This document shows positions 1 to 5,618 of a stretch of 7,870 nucleotides of DNA, in pieces (position 1 is the first letter of the stretch; the number at the start of each line of letters is the position of its first letter). A program made the translations under genes and the position numbers. Under the pieces are notes generated by a model. It was not told the DNA's origin. It searched no databases and saw only the letters and a list, made by a program, of their open reading frames with translations. The DNA comes from CAZUQA01 sp964622375 (GTDB taxonomy: Bacteria; Bacillota_I; Bacilli_A; Erysipelotrichales; Erysipelotrichaceae): assembly GCA_964622375.1 (NCBI GenBank), contig CAZUQA010000134.1:1-7870 (forward strand), in the 5' to 3' direction.

Positions 1-90
1 TGAGGCTTCTACAATCGAAATACTGGAAAACATCAAGAATACTGATAGCACCGTCTTGGTCAGTATTTCAAAGATACTTTGTTTTTTCAT
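1..90 (-). CDS. N-terminus of an exported protein, cut by the window edge
   Basis: Only the first 30 codons are present; the rest lies beyond base 1. The ATG at 90-88 is preceded by a GAGGG ribosome binding site at about 99-103. The peptide begins MKKQ, followed by a hydrophobic core (about residues 13-25, TVLSVFLMFSSIS) and an Ile-Val-Glu-Ala-Ser end that fits a signal peptidase I site after Ala29. This is a classical Sec signal peptide, without the Cys of a lipoprotein box in the visible part. A near-consensus promoter lies 27 bases upstream, so this is its own transcription unit and not part of the nagA-yajC group. The function of the mature protein cannot be judged from this fragment. Confidence 0.7.
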   Translation of the reverse strand, partial: MKKQSIFEILTKTVLSVFLMFSSISIVEAS

Positions 91-116
91 TCTATTTTCC
101 CTCGTTTCCTAATCAC

Positions 117-145
117 ATTATATAATAATGAGCGATGTGTTTCAA
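117..145 (-). promoter_or_regulatory. Sigma-A type promoter for the exported protein
   Basis: Read on the minus strand, TTGAAA (145-140) is followed by exactly 17 bases and then TATAAT (122-117). The -10 is perfect and the -35 has 4 of 6 consensus positions. Transcription would start near 110, giving a leader of about 20 bases that carries the GAGGG site of the gene at 1-90. This is the most canonical promoter in the window. Confidence 0.8.
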
Positions 146-341
146 TGGTTGTAGAGCCAGTTATGAAGCTAGTTTAGAATAACCAGAGATTTTCCATTAT
201 GCTTTTTTGAATTATTCTTTTCAGGAAATTTTTGCTAAATTCACTCTTTCTTGAAATCACATAATAACTGAAAATATCTAGGTAAAGAAAAAAGTTAATT
301 ATGAAAAAACACGAATATTTATCAAAAAAATAGATATTGTT
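146..341. other. AT-rich intergenic stretch with no gene seen
   Basis: The gene-free interval runs from 91 to 390; its ends hold the promoter (117-145) and a probable terminator (342-372). The middle is AT-rich with many A and T runs. A frame open across part of it on the minus strand encodes a Phe/Ile/Tyr/Lys-rich low-complexity peptide without a good ribosome binding site. I regard that frame as chance. No RNA structure, repeat array or riboswitch-like element was recognised. Confidence 0.5.
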
Positions 342-372
342 AAAAAAGCTATGGTAATCGCAAACTACAGCT
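342..372 (-). terminator. Probable intrinsic terminator of the nagA-yajC-membrane protein group
   Basis: On the minus strand, AGCTGT (372-367) can pair with ATAGCT (352-347), including one G-U pair. One mismatch and two further pairs extend the stem, and a run of six T follows (347-342). It lies about 20 bases after the stop codon of the gene at 391-927. The stem is imperfect and not GC-rich, so strength is uncertain. A smaller CTATT/AATAG repeat lies between it and the stop codon. Confidence 0.5.
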
Positions 373-390
373 CTTATTCTATTGTAATAG

Positions 391-927
391 TTACTTAACA
401 GCTGAGTTTTCTTTTTTATCCTTATTCTTTTTGTCTTTTCGACCACCACGGCTGATAAGATTTCTTACTTCTTGGAGCCTTTGATAATCATAGTCTTTTT
501 CCGGAATCAACTTCATTAACCGGCTGCGTAGATTCGGGGCTTGGAAAGTCGCCACACCTATGGCCTTTAAATCTTCTTCATTTTCCCCATTAAGAATTAA
601 CTGCACAAAAGAGTTGGTTTTGCTTTCCAAACGATACTGCTTTATATCGTCAAACATCACGACTTCAACTTCCTCTTGATTCTCCGGATTAAAGAGCACT
701 AAGCGATCTTTATATAGCTTGCAGGCGATAAAATCCTTGGTCGCTTTATAGGATAAAGCTACCAAACCTAAGACCGCCAAACCGCCTAGCTTCCAAAACT
801 TGTGCGCAAAAACCAAGATCGCCACCCCCAAAATAGCGACAGACAGTTGGGTGAACCACGGGCGATTCTTGATCGTGGCTACACATTTTCCCTGGGGTAA
901 ATCAGCTAGGGTTTTAGTATATTCCAT
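391..927 (-). CDS. Small two-helix membrane protein, possibly with a bacterial PH-like domain
   Basis: The product has 178 residues. A short N-terminal cytoplasmic segment leads to two hydrophobic helices (about residues 25-42 and 47-60) joined by a tight Lys/Gly turn, the hairpin seen in many bacterial PH-domain membrane proteins. The following region (about 68-135) has the beta-rich pattern Tyr-Lys-Asp-Arg-Leu, then an Asp-Asp-Ile-Lys motif and Val-Gln-Leu-Ile-Leu. This resembles a bPH domain, where such motifs mark the first strands. The C-terminus (161-173) is a lysine-rich tail. The start is well set: AGGAGG at 937-932 is four bases from the ATG. The gene follows yajC after 29 bases with no promoter seen between, so co-transcription is likely. 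I cannot assign a function; the PH reading is from pattern only, and an unrelated DUF family is equally possible. Confidence 0.75.
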   Translation of the reverse strand: MEYTKTLADLPQGKCVATIKNRPWFTQLSVAILGVAILVFAHKFWKLGGLAVLGLVALSYKATKDFIACKLYKDRLVLFNPENQEEVEVVMFDDIKQYRLESKTNSFVQLILNGENEEDLKAIGVATFQAPNLRSRLMKLIPEKDYDYQRLQEVRNLISRGGRKDKKNKDKKENSAVK

Positions 928-956
928 TGGCCCTCCTAAACTTATTTATTAGTTAA

Positions 957-1253
957 TCAAGTCTTTCTATCTTCAATAATAGCTTGAATACCATAATGTG
1001 AAACAAGAACTTCTGTGCCTTTGGCAATTTCCACAGTTATATCTTCTTTGTCAATCTTCACAACTCTACCGTAAAGCCCGCCACCAAAGAGTACTTTGTC
1101 TCCGATTTTGAGACTCTTGTGAAACTCTTCAAGCTGTAGTTTTCTTTTTTTAGCATTATTGTAACTTAAGAAATAGTAGAAGACCATCCAAGCAACAAAA
1201 AATACCGCAACGACCACACTGCTGGCTAAAACATTGCTCCAAAAACCCTCCAT
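957..1253 (-). CDS. yajC: YajC, Sec translocase accessory subunit
   Basis: The product has 98 residues, the usual size for YajC. It has one N-terminal membrane helix (about residues 9-29), then a basic stretch (34-38, Ala-Lys-Lys-Arg-Lys). The conserved small cytosolic domain follows: Leu-Lys-Ile-Gly-Asp-Lys-Val at 48-54, Gly-Gly-Gly-Leu-Tyr-Gly-Arg-Val at 57-64, and Ile-Thr-Val-Glu-Ile-Ala-Lys-Gly-Thr at 72-80. In other bacteria YajC binds SecDF-YidC at the membrane and assists protein export, but it is dispensable. AGAGG lies eight bases before the ATG. It is 30 bases downstream of nagA and probably has its own promoter there. It is unusual that secD, secF and tgt, the frequent neighbours, are not adjacent in this window. 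Identity is confident; a role specific to the amino-sugar genes is not implied. Confidence 0.9.
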   Translation of the reverse strand: MEGFWSNVLASSVVVAVFFVAWMVFYYFLSYNNAKKRKLQLEEFHKSLKIGDKVLFGGGLYGRVVKIDKEDITVEIAKGTEVLVSHYGIQAIIEDRKT

Positions 1254-1282
1254 AACAAATTCCTCTTTCTTTCTATAATACT

Positions 1283-1291
1283 ATTATACCA
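1283..1291 (-). promoter_or_regulatory. Extended -10 element for yajC, placed on the nagA stop codon
   Basis: On the minus strand the sequence TGGTATAAT (1291-1283) matches the extended -10 consensus TGN-TATAAT perfectly. The TAA within it is the nagA stop codon. No good -35 lies 16-18 bases upstream, which extended -10 promoters tolerate. A start near 1276 would give yajC a leader of about 22 bases containing its AGAGG site. Confidence 0.5.
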
Positions 1292-2420
1292 GCTTTTTAG
1301 CACCGGCTATGTAAGTTTGCTTAACAGCATAATCGTCGTCAATCACGATGATGTCAGCATCATAACCTTCCTTAATTAGGCCTTTACGATCAGCTAAATC
1401 CAAGAAACGGGCTGGGTTTATAGTGGCGGCATTAATCGCTGTCGCTAGGGGAGCTTCGACGATGGTTATACAATTCTTCAACATTCTAATCAGTTTATTA
1501 GTACTGCCGGTCAAAGTACCATTGGGCAAACGGACAGCGCCATCTTCACCAATTTCCACCCAGCTGCCATTCTTCTCATGACGACCTACCGGCATCCCCT
1601 TTACTGTTGAGCTGTCGGTTATCAAAATCAGCTTATCTTTCCCTTTAGCGCGCACTACGGTACGCGCTACCGCAAAGTGAACATGCACACCATCACAAAT
1701 CAACTCAGCATACATGTTGTCCATGGACAAAGCTGCACCGGCCGTTCCCGGGTTACGATGATGAATACCTACCATCGCGTTGAAGGTATGAGTGAAACTG
1801 ACGGCTCCAGCTTCGGCAGCAGCCAGGCAGTCCTCATATTTAGCAGCCGTGTGGCCGATAACCACTTTGATTCCTCTTTCCGCACAATACTTAGTCAAGG
1901 CAAAGTCATTATCGCGTTCAGTGGCAATACAGACCATCTTGATATGGCCCCGCGCCGCTTCCTGATATTTTTCGAAAAGCTCAATAGTCGGCTTGGCAAT
2001 GTAATAAGGATTGTGCGCGCCTTTATAGTCGTGATTAATCAATGGTCCTTCGACATGGGTTCCCAAAATCACTGCTCCCTCATTTTGATTTTCAATTAAA
2101 TCGGCAATTATTCCCTGAGAAGCAATTAAATTTTCAAAAGGTGCCGTTGAAGTAGTTGCCATAAAACCGGTTACCCCCTCAGCCACCAAAGCTTTTTGCC
2201 AATTAGCCATTCCTTCTTTAGTAACGTAGTTACAATCCATGCCGCCATAGCCGTGACAATGGATATCAATCAAGCCCGGTAAAATTCGTAAATCACCATA
2301 ATCCTCAGCACCGGCTTCTTCCCCATAGCCTTTTACTTTCTTAATTTTTCCGGCTTCTATTTCAATCTGAGCCGGTCTGAAAGCTTCATCAATCCAAACA
2401 TTTTTACTTTGAATAATCAT
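1284..2420 (-). CDS. nagA: NagA, N-acetylglucosamine-6-phosphate deacetylase
   Basis: This cytosolic amidohydrolase removes acetate from GlcNAc-6-phosphate to give glucosamine-6-phosphate, the step after MurQ. It has 378 residues, close to the 382 of the E. coli enzyme. The TIM-barrel metal motifs are in order: Asp-Ile-His-Cys-His at 52-56, His-Val-Glu-Gly-Pro with Glu124, Gly-His-Thr with His190, and Thr-His-Thr-Phe-Asn-Ala-Met with His211 and Asn214. They continue with Asp-Gly-Val-His at 243-246 and the catalytic Asp269 in Leu-Ile-Thr-Asp. An intact His-x-His pair suggests a site able to hold two metals, whereas the E. coli enzyme has His-x-Asn. After Asp269 the sequence reads Ser-Ser-Thr-Val-Lys rather than the common Ala-Met, so it belongs to a divergent branch. 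AAGGAG at 2433-2428 is seven bases from the ATG. It diverges from cutC over 59 bases and leads the minus-strand group with yajC. Confidence 0.93.
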   Translation of the reverse strand: MIIQSKNVWIDEAFRPAQIEIEAGKIKKVKGYGEEAGAEDYGDLRILPGLIDIHCHGYGGMDCNYVTKEGMANWQKALVAEGVTGFMATTSTAPFENLIASQGIIADLIENQNEGAVILGTHVEGPLINHDYKGAHNPYYIAKPTIELFEKYQEAARGHIKMVCIATERDNDFALTKYCAERGIKVVIGHTAAKYEDCLAAAEAGAVSFTHTFNAMVGIHHRNPGTAGAALSMDNMYAELICDGVHVHFAVARTVVRAKGKDKLILITDSSTVKGMPVGRHEKNGSWVEIGEDGAVRLPNGTLTGSTNKLIRMLKNCITIVEAPLATAINAATINPARFLDLADRKGLIKEGYDADIIVIDDDYAVKQTYIAGAKKLV

Positions 2421-2452
2421 CCTTTATCTCCTTTATGTTTATTCCTCCGTCA

Positions 2453-2461
2453 TGTTATACT
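2453..2461 (+). promoter_or_regulatory. Extended -10 element for cutC, overlapping a possible nagA -10
   Basis: TGT followed by TATACT (2453-2461) matches the extended -10 pattern, with one change from TATAAT. The region 17 bases upstream gives only a weak -35 (TTATGT, 2433-2438). Transcription would start near 2467, so the cutC leader would be little more than its GGAGG site. On the minus strand the overlapping bases 2459-2454 read TATAAC, a possible -10 for nagA without a clear -35. Confidence 0.45.
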
Positions 2462-2479
2462 GAAGCCGGAGGTTACATC

Positions 2480-3181
2480 ATGATTAAATCTATAACTATT
2501 GAAATCTGTTGTGGTAGCTATGACGATTGTTTAGTAGCCCTTGACAATCAAGCTGATCGCATTGAACTTAACAGTTCTTTGGAGCTTGGTGGCATGACCC
2601 CTTCTTTAGCTACCTTACTTGCGGTGAAAGCTATCAGCGCAATTCCTCTTTGTTGCATGGTGCGCCCTCGTCCGGCTGGTTTTGTTTACTCGGAAAGCCT
2701 GTTTGAGATTGCCCTTAGTGATGCCCGCCTTTTTCTAGAAAACGGAGCGGATGGCATTGTCTTTGGCTTTCTTTTAGCCGATAATACCATCGATGGTAAA
2801 CGGACGAAACAAATGACCGACTTAATTCACGATTTTGGCAAAGAAGCGGTTTTCCATAAGGCTTTTGATCAATGTCCGGATTTAGACATTGCCAGTCAAG
2901 AGCTCATAGCTTGTAGTGTTGACCGCGTATTAACTTCCGGTGGCTATCCGCCTTCCAAAATTCTCGAAGGCGCTCAGCGTTTACACAGTCTCAACGCTAA
3001 CTATGGCGCTTCCCTCAGCTACCTACCCGGTGGTGGAGTAAGCTCAGACAATATTCGCCAAATACTCGACATCAGTAACTGTAAAGAAATCCATATGACC
3101 GGCAAGGCACTGCATTTTGACAGTAGCGAATATGTCGCTGTCGATGCTACCAATCTCAAGAAAATACTGGCTAATATATAA
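2480..3181 (+). CDS. cutC: CutC-family TIM-barrel protein
   Basis: The start is placed at the ATG at 2480, seven bases after GGAGG (2468-2472). An in-frame ATG 15 codons upstream has no binding site and lies before the likely transcription start. The 233-residue product shows the family signatures in order: Glu-Ile-Cys-Cys-Gly-Ser at 8-13, Ala-Asp-Arg-Ile-Glu-Leu at 25-30, Leu-Gly-Gly-Met-Thr-Pro-Ser at 36-42, and Met-Val-Arg-Pro-Arg at 60-64. Then come Gly-Ala-Asp-Gly-Ile-Val-Phe-Gly at 89-96, Phe-His-Lys-Ala-Phe-Asp at 125-130, Leu-Thr-Ser-Gly-Gly, and a late Gly-Gly-Gly-Val. Homologs were named for copper homeostasis, but the biochemical role of the family is unsettled. Here it sits between nagA and murQ, which suggests, as inference only, a role in amino-sugar metabolism. 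Cys10, Cys11, Cys58 and Cys59 could bind metal, though this is not shown. It meets murQ tail to tail with 2 bases between. Confidence 0.9.
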   Translation: MIKSITIEICCGSYDDCLVALDNQADRIELNSSLELGGMTPSLATLLAVKAISAIPLCCMVRPRPAGFVYSESLFEIALSDARLFLENGADGIVFGFLLADNTIDGKRTKQMTDLIHDFGKEAVFHKAFDQCPDLDIASQELIACSVDRVLTSGGYPPSKILEGAQRLHSLNANYGASLSYLPGGGVSSDNIRQILDISNCKEIHMTGKALHFDSSEYVAVDATNLKKILANI

Positions 3182-3183
3182 AG

Positions 3184-4095
3184 CTATTTCCCGCAAGCTG
3201 TTAAGGCTTGCTTTAAATGTCCGTCATTAGCACTGAGTATTTTCTCGCACTCTTCTTTACTTAAACCACTGTTAATCATCAGGACAGCTAATTTAACATT
3301 TTTGTCAGCTTTCTCATAATAAGTCTTTGCCATTTCTTCATCACAAGAAGTAATCTTGGAGATAATACCCCAAGAGCGTTTTATCAGTTTTTGATTAGTC
3401 GGCTTAACATCGACCATCAAATTATTGTAGACTTTCCCTAAACGGACCATGACCGCCGTCGATAGCATATTCAAAATCATCTTCGTCGCCGTCCCGGCTT
3501 TCATTCTGGTAGAGCCGGTTATCACTTCCTCACCGGTAACCGCTTCGATAGCGGTTTTAGCTATCTTGCCGATTTCACTGTTACTGACACAGGCCAAAGA
3601 GCCGGTATAACAACCGATTTCATTGGCGTATTTCAGTGCGGCAATAACATAGGGTGTTCTTCCACTGGCAGCGATACCAACTAAAACATCATTTTCCTTT
3701 AAGCCGATAGCTTTGACATCGGCGACACCCTGCTCTTGGTCATCTTCGGCGTTTTCCTGAGACTTATACAAAGCCGGAAAACCACCGGCAATCAGGGCCT
3801 GGACGGTCTCATAAGAAACCCCATAGGTCGGTGGGCATTCAGCAGCATCGGCAAAACCGATCCGTCCGGAAGAACCGGCGCCAATATAAATCAAACGTCC
3901 TTGTTTTTTCATTCGCTGCTCGATGGCTTCGACCAACTCGGCAATTTGTGGTAAGCACAAGCTGACGGCTTGAGCCACTTTTTGATCTTCCTGGTTAATT
4001 AAGCTGACAATCTCAAAAGCACTTAAAGTATCAATTTCCAAGGTTTTAGGGTTTTGAACTTCGGTTTCCAATTTTGTTAAGTCGATATTAGTCAT
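3184..4095 (-). CDS. murQ: MurQ, N-acetylmuramic acid 6-phosphate etherase
   Basis: MurQ cleaves the lactyl ether of MurNAc-6-phosphate in the cytosol to give GlcNAc-6-phosphate and D-lactate. The 303 residues match the family length (about 300). The N-terminal SIS domain has Gly-Arg-Leu-Ile-Tyr-Ile-Gly-Ala-Gly-Ser-Ser-Gly-Arg at 66-78, then Asp-Ala-Ala-Glu-Cys-Pro-Pro-Thr at 83-90. Glu86 and Glu117 (in Ala-Glu-Asp-Asp) fit catalytic Glu83 and Glu114 of E. coli MurQ with a constant offset of three. Gly-Ile-Ala-Ala-Ser-Gly-Arg-Thr-Pro-Tyr and the Ile-Thr-Gly-Ser-Thr-Arg-Met-Lys-Ala-Gly-Thr signature follow. A three-helix C-terminal domain ends the protein. GGGAGGAA (4108-4101) lies five bases before the ATG. 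It faces the ceramidase-like gene across a 224-base divergent region and is not in one operon with nagA, the next enzyme. Confidence 0.96.
   Translation of the reverse strand: MTNIDLTKLETEVQNPKTLEIDTLSAFEIVSLINQEDQKVAQAVSLCLPQIAELVEAIEQRMKKQGRLIYIGAGSSGRIGFADAAECPPTYGVSYETVQALIAGGFPALYKSQENAEDDQEQGVADVKAIGLKENDVLVGIAASGRTPYVIAALKYANEIGCYTGSLACVSNSEIGKIAKTAIEAVTGEEVITGSTRMKAGTATKMILNMLSTAVMVRLGKVYNNLMVDVKPTNQKLIKRSWGIISKITSCDEEMAKTYYEKADKNVKLAVLMINSGLSKEECEKILSANDGHLKQALTACGK
3193..3214 (+). terminator. Possible weak terminator for cutC, inside the end of murQ
   Basis: GCAAGC (3193-3198) and GCTTGC (3206-3211) form a perfect six-pair stem with a seven-base loop, starting 12 bases after the cutC stop. 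Only three T residues follow, so the element may be weak or chance. It lies within the last codons of murQ on the other strand. Confidence 0.3.
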
Positions 4096-4179
4096 TAGCT
4101 TTCCTCCCGGCTAGTTTTATCCCCCCGCTAAAATTAGGTGATAAACCAGATTGTTTTTTTGTGTTTGCCTACTACAAAT

Positions 4180-4188
4180 ATCATAGCA
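4180..4188 (-). promoter_or_regulatory. Extended -10 element for murQ
   Basis: On the minus strand TGC followed by TATGAT (4188-4180) forms an extended -10 with one change from consensus. No convincing -35 is seen; an A run occupies that position. Transcription near 4173 would give murQ a leader of about 78 bases. The leader includes a run of six G (4126-4121 on the minus strand). No known riboswitch was recognised in it. Confidence 0.5.
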
Positions 4189-4226
4189 CATCCCTCTTGC
4201 TTTTTTTAGGGGAATCGAAAATAAAC

Positions 4227-4258
4227 AGAGAAAACAGCCAATAGTTTAGGGTTTCTCT
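4227..4258. promoter_or_regulatory. Inverted repeat, candidate operator between murQ and the hydrolase gene
   Basis: AGAGAAA (4227-4233) is mirrored by TTTCTCT (4252-4258) with an 18-base spacer. The right arm abuts the -35 position of the plus-strand promoter (-10 at 4281-4286), so a protein bound there could block or assist that promoter. The arms are about 2.5 helical turns apart from start to start. It is an unproven site; no regulator gene is present in the window. Confidence 0.35.
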
Positions 4259-4277
4259 ACTTTCTTAACTACTTCAG

Positions 4278-4286
4278 TGCTATAAT
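4278..4286 (+). promoter_or_regulatory. Extended -10 promoter of the ceramidase-like gene
   Basis: TGC followed by TATAAT (4278-4286) is a perfect extended -10 element. The -35 region at 17 bases (TACTTT, 4258-4263) is poor. A start near 4293 gives a leader of about 27 bases with AAAGGAG at 4303-4309. The murQ promoter 90 bases away on the other strand carries a closely similar TGC-TATGAT element. Confidence 0.7.
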
Positions 4287-4319
4287 AAAAACAAGCTAAA
4301 ACAAAGGAGAAATATTATT

Positions 4320-5573
4320 ATGAGTGTACGTTTTGCCCTTATTAAGAAACAACTAAATGTTCCTTTACCTATCTATTTGTCTGGGTATTTTAATCGTAAA
4401 GATCCAGCTACCGAAATCCATGACCCCTTAAATATCAGTTGTTTTTATTTAGAAACTGATGACAAAGCCCTGGCAGTTTTTGGTGTGGACCTTTTAGGCA
4501 TCTATTTCGGGGTTTATGACAAGTTTATTACAGCGATTCAAGAAAGAATCCAACGACCAAAACTGGCTATTCTTATCAGTAGCGCCCATACCCATTCTGC
4601 TCCCGGTTATCGCTCCGGAGTCGGTGATGATCAATCTTTGAATCTTGATGTACTGTTTGATGAAATTGTCGACAAGGCTGTAAGCATCCTACAAGAAGCC
4701 CCGAAAGTTGCCGCCCCGGCGACTCTCAGCTATGGTGAAAAACCAATTAATAATGTTGGCGCCAATCGTCGCGACAAAGACATCAAAGTTAATACCGTTT
4801 TGCGCAAATTGTCTTTTGACTTTGCCGGCAAGGAAGCTTTGGTAATTAACTTCCCCTGTCATCCTACCCATATGAGTGCCAGAAACCTTTTAGTCTCCAA
4901 AGACTTCCAAGGAGCAGCGATGGATGAGTTGGCAGCCCAAGGTTTTGTACCGATGTTTCTCCAGGGAGCCTGTGGTGACATTTCAACCCGCTTTACCAGA
5001 ATTGAACAGACCTTTGAAGATATGGCCCGTATCGGTCATGTTTTTGCGGAAGAGATCAAAAGTTTGGCAACAACTGACAGTTTTGAAATCCAAGATTTTG
5101 ACTACCAAGAATATGTTTTCCAACTCAACAAAAAGACTTATCAAACGGAAGAATTCTACTTAGCAGAGATAGAAAAGTTTAAAAAGGATTTAGAAGTCGG
5201 ACGAGCAATACTGACCGCTGCTGAACTTAGGATTTTAGAAACAGCTTTGGAAGGAATCAATGTCGAGTATCAATATTCCAAAAAACAAGACTTTATCAAC
5301 ACTAATATTCGTACCGGTATTCTACGGCTTGATGACAAAGTAGCTTTTGTCTTCTTACCTTTTGAATTATTCTCGAAAATCTCCGATCAAATCGTAGCCG
5401 CCAGCAAAGTACCGCACATGATGATCGTCGGTTATTCTTTCGACGGCTTAGGTTATTTGCCTGATACAGCCAGTTTTGATCAATCCGGTTACGAAGTGTT
5501 ATCCTGCACCTATGAAAAAGGTTCTGGAGAAATTTTCGGCAACAAAGTTATTGAAGTATTAAACCAAGGATGA
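4320..5573 (+). CDS. Neutral/alkaline ceramidase-fold hydrolase, cytosolic, substrate unknown
   Basis: The 417-residue product resembles the catalytic domain of neutral/alkaline non-lysosomal ceramidases, zinc amidases. Visible motifs are Ser-Ala-His-Thr-His-Ser-Ala-Pro-Gly at 88-96, Asn-Arg-Arg at 149-151, Phe-Pro-Cys-His-Pro-Thr at 178-183, and Gln-Gly-Ala-Cys-Gly-Asp-Ile-Ser at 215-222. Leu-Pro-Phe-Glu at 346-349 and Ser-Gly-Tyr-Glu at 389-392 follow. By analogy with the Pseudomonas enzyme, His90 (or His92), His181, Glu349 and Tyr391 would bind zinc, and Ser222 would match the nucleophile in the Gly-Asp-x-Ser motif. The protein lacks a signal peptide and the ceramidase C-terminal domain. 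Residues 270-320 appear helical and charged. AAAGGAG is ten bases before the ATG. It is divergent from murQ and ends in its own terminator. A ceramide substrate is unlikely in this setting; an amide in a muropeptide or amino-sugar derivative is my inference. Confidence 0.8.
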   Translation: MSVRFALIKKQLNVPLPIYLSGYFNRKDPATEIHDPLNISCFYLETDDKALAVFGVDLLGIYFGVYDKFITAIQERIQRPKLAILISSAHTHSAPGYRSGVGDDQSLNLDVLFDEIVDKAVSILQEAPKVAAPATLSYGEKPINNVGANRRDKDIKVNTVLRKLSFDFAGKEALVINFPCHPTHMSARNLLVSKDFQGAAMDELAAQGFVPMFLQGACGDISTRFTRIEQTFEDMARIGHVFAEEIKSLATTDSFEIQDFDYQEYVFQLNKKTYQTEEFYLAEIEKFKKDLEVGRAILTAAELRILETALEGINVEYQYSKKQDFINTNIRTGILRLDDKVAFVFLPFELFSKISDQIVAASKVPHMMIVGYSFDGLGYLPDTASFDQSGYEVLSCTYEKGSGEIFGNKVIEVLNQG

Positions 5574-5592
5574 GCCACGGCTCATCTTTTTT
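5569..5592 (+). terminator. Intrinsic terminator overlapping the stop of the ceramidase-like gene
   Basis: GATGAGCC (5569-5576) pairs perfectly with GGCTCATC (5579-5586), realistically as a seven-pair stem with a CACG loop, followed by six T (5587-5592). The TGA stop codon at 5571-5573 is inside the stem. A few A-T pairs can extend the base. It separates the hydrolase gene from the SIS genes, which have their own promoter. Confidence 0.9.
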
Positions 5593-5606
5593 GTCATGTT
5601 AACAAA
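5590..5606. promoter_or_regulatory. Inverted repeat upstream of the SIS operon promoter, candidate operator
   Basis: TTTGT (5590-5594) and ACAAA (5602-5606) are inverted around seven bases. TGTCAT occurs at 5592-5597 and again at 5614-5619, 22 bases apart, close to two helical turns; the second copy touches the -35 hexamer. The left arm overlaps the T run of the preceding terminator. The arrangement is what one expects of a regulator site, but the arms are short and may be chance. Confidence 0.3.
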
Positions 5607-5618
5607 TAGAAACTGTCA

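Noticed and set aside
301..333. Plus-strand mini-ORF beginning MKKHEYL
   Set aside because: Only ten codons, with no clear AGGAGG before it; chance in A-rich sequence.
174..449. Minus-strand open frame of 91 codons in the AT-rich gap
   Set aside because: It is low-complexity, overlaps the start-side frame of nothing coherent, runs into the 3' end of a well-supported gene, and has no good ribosome binding site.
1677..2099. Plus-strand open frame opposite nagA
   Set aside because: It is the antisense shadow of a clear enzyme gene and has no recognisable motif.
4096..4173. Riboswitch or structured leader of murQ
   Set aside because: The leader is about 78 bases with a G run and short TAGC/GCTA pairing, but no known aptamer or terminator/antiterminator pair could be recognised.
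4210..4223. CcpA cre-like site in the murQ upstream region
   Set aside because: The AATCGAA core resembles a cre box but two conserved positions (the outer T and C) mismatch, so I do not call it.
4320..5573. True secreted ceramidase
   Set aside because: No signal peptide or membrane segment at the N-terminus and no room for the usual C-terminal domain, so only the fold assignment is kept.
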